Shown: in pieces, positions 50,904-59,326 of the stretch | How the letters are laid out: every line of letters begins with the position of its first letter | Numbering within the stretch: position 1 is the first letter of the stretch | Source of the DNA: Burkholderiaceae bacterium | GTDB lineage: Bacteria; Pseudomonadota; Gammaproteobacteria; Burkholderiales; Burkholderiaceae_C | Direction: 5' to 3' | Assembly (NCBI GenBank): GCA_016790575.1 | Contig: JAEUOU010000014.1 | Coordinates: 1 to 64,000, forward strand | DNA length: 64,000 nt | Made by a program: the position numbers and the translations under genes | Notes under the pieces: generated by a model | The model's database searches: none | The model's input: the letters and a program-made list of their open reading frames with translations, nothing else | Told to the model about the DNA's origin: nothing

Positions 50904-51533
50904 TCAGAGCTTGGGAATGCGGATGCGGCTGATCATCAGCGAGCCCGACAGCGCAAACAGCAGCACCAGCGGGTGCAGCGTGTAGCCGGCGATCTCGGTC
51001 GAGCCGGCCCACAGGTTGGCGCCTACGGCCCCCTGCGAGGCCGCGTAGGCCAGCAGGGCCACCAGAACGACCGAGGTCGGAATCGGCGTGCCCTCAAAGT
51101 ACTTCACCTTGCCATCCTCATCGGCCATGGCCTCGGCGGTGACGTTGAAGCGCGCCAGCCGGGACACGCCGCAGGCGACAAAAAACACCAGCACGATGCG
51201 GTCGTACAGGCCCTGCATGCCACAGCCGTAGGCAATGACGGCGGGCGCCACACCGAACGAGATCACGTCGGCCAGCGAATCGAGCTCGCGGCCGAGCGGC
51301 GAACTCTTGTGCCGCCAGCGGGCGATGCGGCCGTCCAGAATGTCGAATATCAGCGCCGCCACCACCAGCGCCGCGGCAAAGTAGATATGCACCACGTCGC
51401 CGGTCTGCATGTAACTCATGGCGGCGAACAGCGCCCCGGTGCCGCAGACGGCGTTGCCCAGCGTGAACCAGTCCGCAAGATGGAACTCGCGGATCATCGC
51501 AAACGGCTTGGGTCGGTTGGGCCTGGTGGTCAT
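50904..51533 (-). CDS. pssA: CDP-diacylglycerol--serine O-phosphatidyltransferase
   Basis: This 209-aa integral membrane enzyme makes phosphatidylserine, the precursor of phosphatidylethanolamine. The CDP-alcohol phosphotransferase motif is complete: Asp67-Gly68, Ala71-Arg72, Gly81, Asp85, Asp89 (DILDGRIAR through GRELDSLAD). About six membrane segments are predicted. Length fits the bacterial type II enzyme. ATG 51533 gives MTTRPNRPK before the first helix. Confidence 0.9.
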   Translation of the reverse strand: MTTRPNRPKPFAMIREFHLADWFTLGNAVCGTGALFAAMSYMQTGDVVHIYFAAALVVAALIFDILDGRIARWRHKSSPLGRELDSLADVISFGVAPAVIAYGCGMQGLYDRIVLVFFVACGVSRLARFNVTAEAMADEDGKVKYFEGTPIPTSVVLVALLAYAASQGAVGANLWAGSTEIAGYTLHPLVLLFALSGSLMISRIRIPKL

Positions 51534-51713
51534 GGGTAGGGATGGCGGGCGAATGTCACCCGGATGGTCGGGGGCCAAGTCTAAGGCAATTTTTGGGGTG
51601 TCCGGGCGGGCGGCTGCGGCCGGGGCGGGTGCAAGTGCGGCATTTCCTAGACGCCACACCCTACGCGGCCGGGGAAAAAGCCCCAACAATCCGCGCCGAA
51701 ACTCCCCGACATC

Positions 51714-53129
51714 ATGACCGACTCCTACCTTGATTTTGCCAATTCCCTTCTGGGCGCACGCCTGACGACGCTGCTCGGCCTGCCGCAACCGGTTCCGCTG
51801 CCGCGCCACCAGGCTGGCCGCGCCGACATCGAAGGGCCGCTGCTGATCGGTGCCGGCCCCGGCGCCGGCGTGCTGCCGGCGCTGGCGGCCTGCCTGGCCC
51901 CGCGCGGCGTCGCCACCCTGGCGCATGCCAGCGCCGCGCGCTGGATTCCGCTGGCCAACCAGGCCGCTTTGATGACCGGGCGCTGGAACACCGACGGCGA
52001 CAAGGGCGTGAAGGTGCGCGCGCTGGTGTTTGACGCGACCGGCCTGGAGACCAGCGAGCAGTCCGACGCGCTGTACGCGTTTTTCCACGACACCGCCCGT
52101 TCGGTGCTGCCGGGTGGGCGGGTGCTGGTGATCGGCCGGCCGCCCGAGTCCTGCGCCGAACCCCGGCAGGCTACGGTTCAACGCGCGCTCGAAGGCCTGG
52201 TGCGCTCGCTGGGCAAGGAACTCAAGCGCGGTATTGCCGCCAACCTGCTGTATCTGGCGCCGGACGCAGAAACGCAGATGGATTCCACCCTGGCTTTCCT
52301 GCTGTCACCGCGTTCGGCTTATGTGTCGGGCCAGGTGGTCCGCCTGGCGCCGGTGACCGGCGAAGCCGCGAACGCGGTCCTGGCCGACCCGGCGCGCCCG
52401 CTGGCCGGCCGGCGCATGCTGGTGACCGGTGCGTCACGCGGCATTGGCGAAGCGATTGCCGAGGTGCTGGCCCGCGACGGCGCCGATCTGGTGCTGCTGG
52501 ACGTGCCGCAGGCCCAGGCCGGGCTGGAGGCTGTGGCCCAACGTCTGGGTGCCCGCGCGCTGGCGCTGGACATCGGCGCACCCGAGGCGCCGCAGGCGCT
52601 GGTGGATGCCGCGCGGGCCGACGGCGGCTGGGATGGGCTGGTGCACAACGCCGGCATCACCCGCGACAAAACGATTGCGAACATGAAGCCGGCCTTCTGG
52701 GAGGCGGTGGTCAACGTGAACCTGTCCACCCAGGAGCGCATCAACGCCGCCCTGGTCGACGCCGGCGCGCTGCGCGCCGGCGGGCGCATCGTGTGCGTGT
52801 CGTCCATCTCGGGGATTGCCGGCAACCTCGGGCAGACCAACTACGCGTTTTCCAAGGCCGGCGTGATCGGCATGGTGCAAAGCCACGCAGCGCATCTGGC
52901 CGCGCGCGGCATCACCATCAACGCGGTGGCGCCCGGTTTCATCGAGACGCAGATGACAGCGGCCGTGCCGTTTGCCATCCGCGAGGCCGGGCGGCGCATG
53001 AACTCCATGGGCCAGGGCGGCCTGCCGGTCGATGTGGCCGAGACCATCGCCTGGATGGCAAGCCCCGCCTCGCAGGCCCTGACCGGCAATGTGGTGCGGG
53101 TCTGCGGCCAGAGCCTGCTGGGAGCCTGA
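51714..53129 (+). CDS. high-molecular-weight 3-oxoacyl reductase (FabG4-like)
   Basis: This 471-aa protein is twice the size of ordinary FabG. Residues 1-220 form a degenerate flavodoxin/Rossmann-like N-domain (LLIGAGPGAGVLPA). Residues about 222-471 are a full SDR domain with VTGASRGIGEA, HNAGITRD, SSISGIAG and NYAFSKAG (YxxxK). It precedes a MaoC dehydratase and a thiolase in one operon. The same trio exists in mycobacteria (FabG4-HtdX-FadA2). It probably reduces 3-oxoacyl-CoA or -ACP. Confidence 0.87.
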   Translation: MTDSYLDFANSLLGARLTTLLGLPQPVPLPRHQAGRADIEGPLLIGAGPGAGVLPALAACLAPRGVATLAHASAARWIPLANQAALMTGRWNTDGDKGVKVRALVFDATGLETSEQSDALYAFFHDTARSVLPGGRVLVIGRPPESCAEPRQATVQRALEGLVRSLGKELKRGIAANLLYLAPDAETQMDSTLAFLLSPRSAYVSGQVVRLAPVTGEAANAVLADPARPLAGRRMLVTGASRGIGEAIAEVLARDGADLVLLDVPQAQAGLEAVAQRLGARALALDIGAPEAPQALVDAARADGGWDGLVHNAGITRDKTIANMKPAFWEAVVNVNLSTQERINAALVDAGALRAGGRIVCVSSISGIAGNLGQTNYAFSKAGVIGMVQSHAAHLAARGITINAVAPGFIETQMTAAVPFAIREAGRRMNSMGQGGLPVDVAETIAWMASPASQALTGNVVRVCGQSLLGA

Positions 53130-53130
53130 C

Positions 53131-54000
53131 ATGGCCAGCCGCCTGCCCCAGGAAACCCCCGTGCGCAGTCCGGCCCTGCTGGCCGTGCGGGCGCTGGCCG
53201 CCAGCCGCAAGAAGCCCGGTTTTGTGCGCCGCCTGCCGAAACGGGGGCGTGCGCGCCACGGCGTGACCATCGAGCGCGACGCGGTGGCGCGCTACGCCGC
53301 GCTGTGTGGCTTTGCCGACCGCATGGGTGTGCCGCTGCTGTATCCCCAGCTGCTGAGCTTTGATCTGGCGATGGACTGGATCACCTCGGACGACTGTCCC
53401 TGGCCGGCCCTGGGCACGGTGCATCTGGCCAACCGGGTCGTGCAGCTCGCGCCGCTGGCGATCGGCGACCGGGTTGACGTGTTGCTTCAGCCCGGCGCGC
53501 TGTTCAGTCACGACAAAGGTCAGGCGCTGAATCTGGACCTGCGCATCGAGCGCGGCGGCCAGACGGTCTGGACCGCCACCCAGACCCTGTTGCGCATCGG
53601 CGCGCCCGCTACCGGCGAGGCCTGGCCCGGTGCCGTCGGCACGCTGCCCGGGTTGTCGCGCCAGGCCGAGCTGGATGCGCCGGCCGACACCGGCCGGCGT
53701 TATGCCGCCGTTTCGGGGGACTACAACCCCATTCATCTGAGCGCCTTGTCGGCCCGGTTGTTCGGCTTTCGCAGCGCCATTGCCCACGGCATGTGGACGC
53801 AGGCACGGGCGCTGTCCTTGTTGCTGCCGCCAGTCGGCGTCAACGCGGCCGAGGTGGCGGTGGATTTCAAGGCTCCGCTGCTGCTGCCCGGCCGCGCCAG
53901 CCTGTGGAGCCGCCGCAGCGCCGGCGGCGCCGATTTCGAGGTGCGCGACGCCCGGGGCGAAAAGCCCCATCTTCGCGGCCAGTGGCGCCTTCTCCCCTGA
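53131..54000 (+). CDS. MaoC-family acyl dehydratase
   Basis: This is a 289-aa double hot-dog dehydratase. The C-terminal hot-dog carries the hydratase-2 signature AAVSGDYNPIHLSALSARLF and AIAHGMWT, with catalytic Asp and His. The N-terminal half (about 1-150) is the non-catalytic repeat. ATG 53131 follows the reductase stop by 1 bp. It likely dehydrates or hydrates a 3-hydroxyacyl thioester made by the preceding reductase. Confidence 0.87.
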   Translation: MASRLPQETPVRSPALLAVRALAASRKKPGFVRRLPKRGRARHGVTIERDAVARYAALCGFADRMGVPLLYPQLLSFDLAMDWITSDDCPWPALGTVHLANRVVQLAPLAIGDRVDVLLQPGALFSHDKGQALNLDLRIERGGQTVWTATQTLLRIGAPATGEAWPGAVGTLPGLSRQAELDAPADTGRRYAAVSGDYNPIHLSALSARLFGFRSAIAHGMWTQARALSLLLPPVGVNAAEVAVDFKAPLLLPGRASLWSRRSAGGADFEVRDARGEKPHLRGQWRLLP

Positions 54001-54031
54001 CTTTGATCCACCCTTGCCTGTCCTACCGACC

Positions 54032-55330
54032 ATGACCGAATCCTCCATCCGCCGCGTTGCCATCCTGGGCGGCAACCGCATTCCGTTTGCCCGCTCCAAC
54101 ACCGCCTATGCCAAGGCCAGCAACCAGCAGATGCTCACGGCCACGCTGCAAGGCCTGGTCGACCGCTTCGACCTGCACGGCCAGCGCCTGGGCGAAGTGG
54201 CCGCCGGCGCGGTGATGAAACATGCGCGCGACTTCAACCTGGTGCGCGAAAGTGTGCTGTCCACCACGCTGGCGCGCGAGACCCCGGCCTATGACCTGCA
54301 ACAGGCCTGCGGCACCGGGCTGGAGGCCGCCATCCTGGTGGCGAACAAGATCGCGCTGGGCCAGATCGACGCGGGCATCGCCGGCGGGGTGGACACCACT
54401 TCCGACGCGCCCATCGGCGTGAGCGAAGGGCTGCGCGCCGTGCTGCTGGACCTGTCGCGTGCCAAAACCCCCGCGCAGCGTCTGGCGGTGCTGGCCCGAC
54501 TGCGCCCGGGCATGCTGATGAGCCTGAACCTGCCGCGCAGCGGCGAGCCGCGCACCGGCCTGTCCATGGGCGAACACGCCGAACAGATGGCGCAGCACTG
54601 GGGCATCAGCCGCGAGGCCCAGGACGAGCTGGCCCTGAAGAGCCACGCCAACCTGGCGCGCGCCTTCGACGAAGGCTTCTTCACCGACCTGATGACCCCG
54701 TTCCAGGGCCTGACCCGCGACAACAACCTGCGCCCGGGCCTGACGCTGGAGCAGCTGCAAAAGCTCAAACCCGTGTTCGACCGCAAGGTCGCTCCCGGCC
54801 AGGGCACGCTGACCGCCGGCAATTCCACCCCGCTGACCGACGGCGCCTCGGCCGTGCTGCTGGCCAGCGAACGCTGGGCCGCCGAACGCAACCTGGCGCC
54901 GCTGGCCTACCTGACGCACAGCGAAGTGGCGGCGGTGGACTTTTTCGGCGAGAACAAGGAAGGCCTGCTGATGGCCCCGGCCTATGCCGTGCCGCGCATG
55001 CTGGCGCGCGCGGGCCTGACATTGCAGGACTTCGACTTCTACGAAATCCACGAAGCCTTCGCCGCCCAGGTGCTGTGCACGCTGCAGGCCTGGCAGGACA
55101 AGACCTTCTGCAAGGAGCGCCTGGGCCTGGCCCGGCCGCTGGGCAAGATCGATCCGAAAAAACTCAACGTCACCGGCAGCTCCCTGGCCGCCGGCCACCC
55201 CTTTGCCGCCACCGGCGGCCGCATCGTGGCGACGCTGGCGAAACTGCTGGCGCAAAAGGGTTCCGGCCGCGGCCTGATCTCCATCTGCGCCGCCGGTGGG
55301 CAGGGCGTGGTGGCGATTGTGGAGCGCTGA
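54032..55330 (+). CDS. acetyl-CoA C-acyltransferase (thiolase, FadI-like)
   Basis: This is a 432-aa thiolase. Nucleophile Cys93 (QQACGTGLEA), the HEAFAAQ histidine and GHPFAATGGR with the second Cys in SICAAGGQG are intact. Length and sequence resemble FadI-type and FadA2-type thiolases. It follows the MaoC gene by 31 bp. The three-gene operon supplies reduction, dehydration and thiolysis, i.e. most of one beta-oxidation or chain-extension cycle; an acyl-CoA dehydrogenase is not present. Confidence 0.9.
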   Translation: MTESSIRRVAILGGNRIPFARSNTAYAKASNQQMLTATLQGLVDRFDLHGQRLGEVAAGAVMKHARDFNLVRESVLSTTLARETPAYDLQQACGTGLEAAILVANKIALGQIDAGIAGGVDTTSDAPIGVSEGLRAVLLDLSRAKTPAQRLAVLARLRPGMLMSLNLPRSGEPRTGLSMGEHAEQMAQHWGISREAQDELALKSHANLARAFDEGFFTDLMTPFQGLTRDNNLRPGLTLEQLQKLKPVFDRKVAPGQGTLTAGNSTPLTDGASAVLLASERWAAERNLAPLAYLTHSEVAAVDFFGENKEGLLMAPAYAVPRMLARAGLTLQDFDFYEIHEAFAAQVLCTLQAWQDKTFCKERLGLARPLGKIDPKKLNVTGSSLAAGHPFAATGGRIVATLAKLLAQKGSGRGLISICAAGGQGVVAIVER

Positions 55331-55373
55331 GCCGGCGGGAAGGCGATCCGGTCGGCGCCTTTTCTGTCAAAAA

Positions 55374-55406
55374 ACAGAGCGAAAGATGACCTTTTTACGC
55401 GGGGTA
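55374..55406 (+). repeat. dispersed repeat copy 12
   Basis: ACAGAGCGAAAGATGACC plus TTTTTACGCGGGGTAT. It follows the thiolase gene. Confidence 0.75.
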
Positions 55407-55526
55407 TCGCCCCTTTTTGATCGAAGCCAGGGGTGAAACCGGTTGGGGGACGGTCCGGCGGCGCGGCGTGCTGGCTCCGGCACGGATACAGTGGGGGTCC
55501 TGTTCACATTTCAACCGGAGCTGCTT

Positions 55527-56057
55527 ATGTCATCGCGTCTGTTGCAAACCTCCTCTGCCCGTCCCGGGGCCTCTGTCACGGCAGGGATTCGCCTTGCCAC
55601 GCTGGGCCTGGGCCTGACCCTGCTGGCGGGCACCGGCCACGCCCAGCCGAACAACCCCGACGGGGCCGCAGTGGTCCAATCCGGGTTCTCGCGCCTGGAC
55701 AAGAACGGCGATGGGGCGGTCACCGCCGCCGAGGCGGCCGCCGAAAAGGAAATCGCCAAACGGCTGAAGGCTTTTGACGCCAACAAGGACGGCAAGCTGC
55801 AGGAAGCCGAGTTTCAGAAGGCGGAACAGGACAACGCCAAGCGGGTGCTGAAGGATTCGGCGATCACGACCAAGATCAAGGGTGAGCTGCTGGTGGCCAA
55901 GGGAATTCCGTCGACCGCGATCTCGGTTGAAACCTACGAAGGCCGTGTCCAGTTGTCGGGTTTCGTCGACAACCCGGAACAGATCAAGGCCGCCGCAAAA
56001 ATCGCTGCCGGGGTAGCGGACGTCAAAGGCGTCCAGAACAACCTCAAAGTCAAGTGA
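55527..56057 (+). CDS. periplasmic EF-hand and BON domain protein
   Basis: This is a 176-aa exported protein (signal cleaved near GHAQPNN). Two EF-hand loops, DKNGDGAVTAAE and DANKDGKLQEAE, carry the expected calcium-binding positions. A BON domain occupies about 105-176 (ITTKIKGELLVAKGI, then GRVQLSGFVDN). BON domains bind membranes or peptidoglycan-linked partners, as in OsmY. The combination suggests calcium-dependent envelope binding. ATG 55527 is preceded by CCGGAG. The pirin gene overlaps its stop. Confidence 0.85.
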   Translation: MSSRLLQTSSARPGASVTAGIRLATLGLGLTLLAGTGHAQPNNPDGAAVVQSGFSRLDKNGDGAVTAAEAAAEKEIAKRLKAFDANKDGKLQEAEFQKAEQDNAKRVLKDSAITTKIKGELLVAKGIPSTAISVETYEGRVQLSGFVDNPEQIKAAAKIAAGVADVKGVQNNLKVK

Positions 56058-56941
56058 CGGCGGCCTCGTGCGGGGCGGTCGCTGACGCGCCGGTGCACCG
56101 GCCGCGCCGTATCGAACAGGTCATCGCCGGTCAGCCCACGTCGGACGGGGCGGGCGTCAAACTCACGCGGGTACTGACCCAGAACCTGCAGCGGCGGCTG
56201 GATCCGTTTCTGATGCTCGATGCCTTTGGCAGCGACCGCCCCGGCGACTACATCGCCGGGTTTCCCGACCATCCGCACCGTGGCTTCGAAACCGTCACCT
56301 ACATGATCGCCGGGCGCATGCGCCACCGCGACAGCGCCGGCCATGAAGGCTTGCTGGAAAACGGCGGCGTGCAATGGATGACCGCGGGGCGCGGCGTGAT
56401 TCACTCCGAGATGCCCGAACAGGAAGCCGGGGTGATGGAGGGCTTCCAGCTGTGGCTGAACCTGCCCGGCCGCGACAAGATGCAGCCGCCGTGGTACCGC
56501 GACTTCCGCGCCGCCGATCTGCCACGCTACACCAGCGCGGCCGGTGTCGCGGTCACGGTGATTGCCGGCACCAGTGGCGGCGTGACGGGCGCCGTCACGC
56601 GCCAGGCCGCGGCGCCGCTCTACCTCGACCTGCATTTCCCCGACGGCGGTGCGCGGTTTGTGCAGCCGCTGCCGGCCGATCACAACGCCTTTGTCTATGT
56701 CTACCGGGGCACCGCGGAGGTGGGCGGGCAGCCGGTACCGGTGCAGCGCATGGCGATTCTGGCCAACGAGCCGCAGGCCGATGGTGTGGTGGTGGAAACC
56801 ACCGGCCCCGCCCGGGCCTTGCTCATCGCTGGCCGTCCGCTGGGCGAGCCGATTGCGCAGTACGGCCCGTTTGTGATGAACACCGCCGCCGAAATTCACC
56901 AGGCCGTGCAGGACTTCCACGCCGGGCGTCTGGGGCGCTGA
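56054..56941 (+). CDS. pirin-family bicupin
   Basis: This is a 295-aa two-cupin protein. The metal site is His73, His75 (FPDHPHRGFET) and the later His and Glu of RGVIHSEMPE. GTG 56054 overlaps the BON gene stop by 4 bp, showing coupling. Bacterial pirins include quercetinases and redox-linked regulators. The actual role here is unknown. It converges on an ABC permease gene. Confidence 0.82.
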   Translation: MTAASCGAVADAPVHRPRRIEQVIAGQPTSDGAGVKLTRVLTQNLQRRLDPFLMLDAFGSDRPGDYIAGFPDHPHRGFETVTYMIAGRMRHRDSAGHEGLLENGGVQWMTAGRGVIHSEMPEQEAGVMEGFQLWLNLPGRDKMQPPWYRDFRAADLPRYTSAAGVAVTVIAGTSGGVTGAVTRQAAAPLYLDLHFPDGGARFVQPLPADHNAFVYVYRGTAEVGGQPVPVQRMAILANEPQADGVVVETTGPARALLIAGRPLGEPIAQYGPFVMNTAAEIHQAVQDFHAGRLGR

Positions 56942-56945
56942 CCGA

Positions 56946-57671
56946 TCACCGCCCCCGCATCTCGGTCGGGGTTTCCAGCCGTCGGGCCAGCAGGGTCAGG
57001 ACGCCGGTAAGCACCAGATAGACCAGCGAAATCGCCAGATAGGGCTCCCAGTAGCGGGAATACGCGCCCGCCACCGTTCGCGCCGCCATGGCCAGTTCGG
57101 CCAGGCCGATGGCCGACACCAGCGAAGAGTCCTTGAGCAAGGTGATTGCTTCGTTGACCAGCGGTGGCACCATGCGCCGCAGTGCCTGGGGCAGGATAAT
57201 CAGCCGCATCGCCTGGCGGTCGTCCATGCCCAGGCTTTGCGCAGCCTGCAGCTGGCCACGCGCGATCGACTGGATGCCCGCGCGCACGATCTCGCTGATG
57301 TAGGCGGCCGCGTTGAGTGTGAGCGCCACAACCCCGGAGACGAACGCGCCATGGTTCTGGCGCAACTCGCGTGCGGCCTCGCCGCTGATCAGCAGCCCGT
57401 CGCTGGGGTGGATCAGCAGCGGCATGAAGGCAAAGTGCACCAGCAGAATCTGCACGAACAGCGGCGTGCCGCGAAAAAAGCCCACATAGGCCAGGCACAG
57501 CCACCGCAATGGCTTGCGCCAGCCGGCCTGGCGCCGGGCGGTGACCAGGCCAATCGCCAGTCCCGCAACCAGTCCCAGCGCCAGCGCGATCGTCGTCAGC
57601 TGGACGGTCATCCAGGCGCCGGTGAAAAAAAGCGAGGCGTAGGGTGCCAGTATTTCCCAGCGAAGATCCAT
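56946..57671 (-). CDS. polar amino acid ABC transporter permease
   Basis: This is a 241-aa inner-membrane permease of the His/Glu/Gln (HisMQ) type, with about five helices. The GFFRGTPLFVQILLVHF segment and the EAA loop QSLGMDDRQAMRLIILPQA are typical. ATG 57671 is chosen because LRWEILAPYASLF is the usual start. The binding protein lies upstream, separated by a strong hairpin. No ATPase gene is nearby. Confidence 0.9.
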   Translation of the reverse strand: MDLRWEILAPYASLFFTGAWMTVQLTTIALALGLVAGLAIGLVTARRQAGWRKPLRWLCLAYVGFFRGTPLFVQILLVHFAFMPLLIHPSDGLLISGEAARELRQNHGAFVSGVVALTLNAAAYISEIVRAGIQSIARGQLQAAQSLGMDDRQAMRLIILPQALRRMVPPLVNEAITLLKDSSLVSAIGLAELAMAARTVAGAYSRYWEPYLAISLVYLVLTGVLTLLARRLETPTEMRGR

Positions 57672-57704
57672 GGGCAACAAGTCCTGTAGGGGCCGAAAAA
57701 GCAA

Positions 57705-57736
57705 CAGGGCGCATCAACCGCAGTCGATGCGCCCTG
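57705..57736 (-). terminator. hairpin between binding-protein and permease genes
   Basis: An 11-bp perfect stem (CAGGGCGCATC/GATGCGCCCTG) with a 10-nt loop. On the minus strand it is followed by TTGCTTTTT. It probably terminates part of the transcription after the binding-protein gene, so less permease is made. Confidence 0.75.
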
Positions 57737-57754
57737 GCGCGGAGATGTCGCAGT

Positions 57755-58642
57755 TTACTTGGCGGCGCCCGAAGCCGGTGGGGCGGCGGGTGTGGCCGAC
57801 GCCGCCGGTGCAGCCGAGGCGGCTGCCGGTCTGGCGCCGAAATACTTCGCCATCAGGGCGTCATAGCTGCCGTCGGCCTTGATGGCGTCCAGGCCCTTGT
57901 TGATTTTTTCCAGCAGTTCGGCGTTGCCTTTCTTGACCGCGAAGCCGTATTGCTCCGGAACAAACGAGGCGTCGCTGACGGACTTGAACTTTGCGGCCGG
58001 GTTGTTGGCAATGTAGTGCTGTACGACACCGTTGTCCGCGACCACCGCGCTCACGCCGCCGGCCGACAACTCCTGCAGGGCCAAGGGCGTCGATTCAAAG
58101 CGTTTGATGTTGGGGTTGGTCTTGCCCAGGAGCTTTTGCACCACTTCGTCGCCGGTGGTCCCGGTCTGCACACCGACCTTGAGTTTCTTGAGATCTGCGA
58201 ATTGGGTGACCTTGGAATCCTCTTTGACCGCAATCAGCTGCACGGCGTCAAAGTAGGGTTTGGAGAAATCCATGGTCTGCTTGCGCTCGTCGGTGATGGT
58301 CACGCTGGAGGCCACGATGTCGCGCTCGCCCGACTCCAGCGTCTTGAAGATGCCTTCCCACGGGGTGTTGACGAACTTGACTTCAAAGCCCCCTTTGGCG
58401 GCAACGGCCTTCAGCAGGTCTGCCGTCAGGCCCTCCACCTCGTTGCTGGCCGAGAGCTTCTCGAAAGGCGCGTAGGCCGCGTCGGTGCCGACGGTATAGG
58501 TTTTCACCACCGGCGCCGGTGGCGCGGCTGGCGCCGCAGCGGGCGCCGGAGCCGGCTCTTTCTTGCCGCAGGCCGCCAGGGCGATGACGGAAAAAGTGGC
58601 CGCGAGCAGGGCGCGGCGTCGAGCAGCGGAGGTCAGGGGCAT
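57755..58642 (-). CDS. amino acid ABC transporter substrate-binding lipoprotein
   Basis: This is a 295-aa protein of the SBP_bac_3 family. A lipobox (IALAACGKK, Cys25) and an Ala/Pro linker precede TYTVGTDAAYAPFE. Ligand-pocket segments include SVTITDERKQTMDFSKPY and GVQTGTTGDEVV. An Ala/Pro-rich C-terminal tail of about 25 residues is unusual. It probably binds a polar amino acid such as glutamine or arginine. Confidence 0.9.
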   Translation of the reverse strand: MPLTSAARRRALLAATFSVIALAACGKKEPAPAPAAAPAAPPAPVVKTYTVGTDAAYAPFEKLSASNEVEGLTADLLKAVAAKGGFEVKFVNTPWEGIFKTLESGERDIVASSVTITDERKQTMDFSKPYFDAVQLIAVKEDSKVTQFADLKKLKVGVQTGTTGDEVVQKLLGKTNPNIKRFESTPLALQELSAGGVSAVVADNGVVQHYIANNPAAKFKSVSDASFVPEQYGFAVKKGNAELLEKINKGLDAIKADGSYDALMAKYFGARPAAASAAPAASATPAAPPASGAAK

Positions 58643-58684
58643 GGTGGTCTGGTCATCGGGTTGTGAAGTGCGCCAGTGTACGGT

Positions 58685-59236
58685 TCAGCGGTTTTTGCCT
58701 GCCGACCGGCGGGAGATTTTCGGCACTTCGGCGACGGTGGTGGTCGTCAGGGGTGGCGCGGCGGCCGTCACCGGCAGCCGCACCTCGGCCTTGATCTCCT
58801 TGAGCACGATGCTGGAGCGCACGCGCGTCACACCGGGCAGCTTGAACAGCGTGCCGTGCAGGAACCGGTCGTACTCGGCAATGCCGGGCACCATCACCGT
58901 CAGGATGTAGTCCGAACCGCCGGTGGTGGACAGGCAGCGCACGATGGCGGGCTCGGCGGCGACGGCGCGCTCGAAGCCCTGCACCAGCTCTTCGTTGTGC
59001 TGTGTCAGGTTCACCTCCACCACCACCAGCAGGTCCAGCCCCACACGGCGGCGGTCCACCAGCGCGGTGTAGCCGCGGATCACGCCGGCGTCTTCCATCG
59101 CCTTGATGCGTTTCCAGCAGGGGGTGGCCGACAGGCCCACCGCGTCGGCGATCTGCTGCACGGTCTGGCGCGCGTCGCGCTGCAGCTCCTGCAGGATGTG
59201 CAGGCTCCAGCGGTCGAGATGGATTTCCTCGTTCAT
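58685..59236 (-). CDS. Lrp/AsnC-family transcriptional regulator
   Basis: This is a 183-aa regulator. The N-terminal helix-turn-helix (LQRDARQTVQQIADAVGLS, TPCWKRIKAMEDAGVI) precedes an RAM effector domain (TTGGSDYILTVMVPG, VRSSIVLKEIK). A C-terminal tail of about 25 residues exceeds the usual Lrp length. It is divergent from the indolepyruvate oxidoreductase gene across 90 bp and probably controls it in response to an amino acid. Confidence 0.9.
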   Translation of the reverse strand: MNEEIHLDRWSLHILQELQRDARQTVQQIADAVGLSATPCWKRIKAMEDAGVIRGYTALVDRRRVGLDLLVVVEVNLTQHNEELVQGFERAVAAEPAIVRCLSTTGGSDYILTVMVPGIAEYDRFLHGTLFKLPGVTRVRSSIVLKEIKAEVRLPVTAAAPPLTTTTVAEVPKISRRSAGKNR

Positions 59237-59326
59237 GGCGATTTTCAGGAATGAATCAGTCTGTATTTTGCCGTTTGCAAGAAAGAGAAGGAAAAATCTC
59301 TCGGAAAATGCGAACACACTGGCGGC

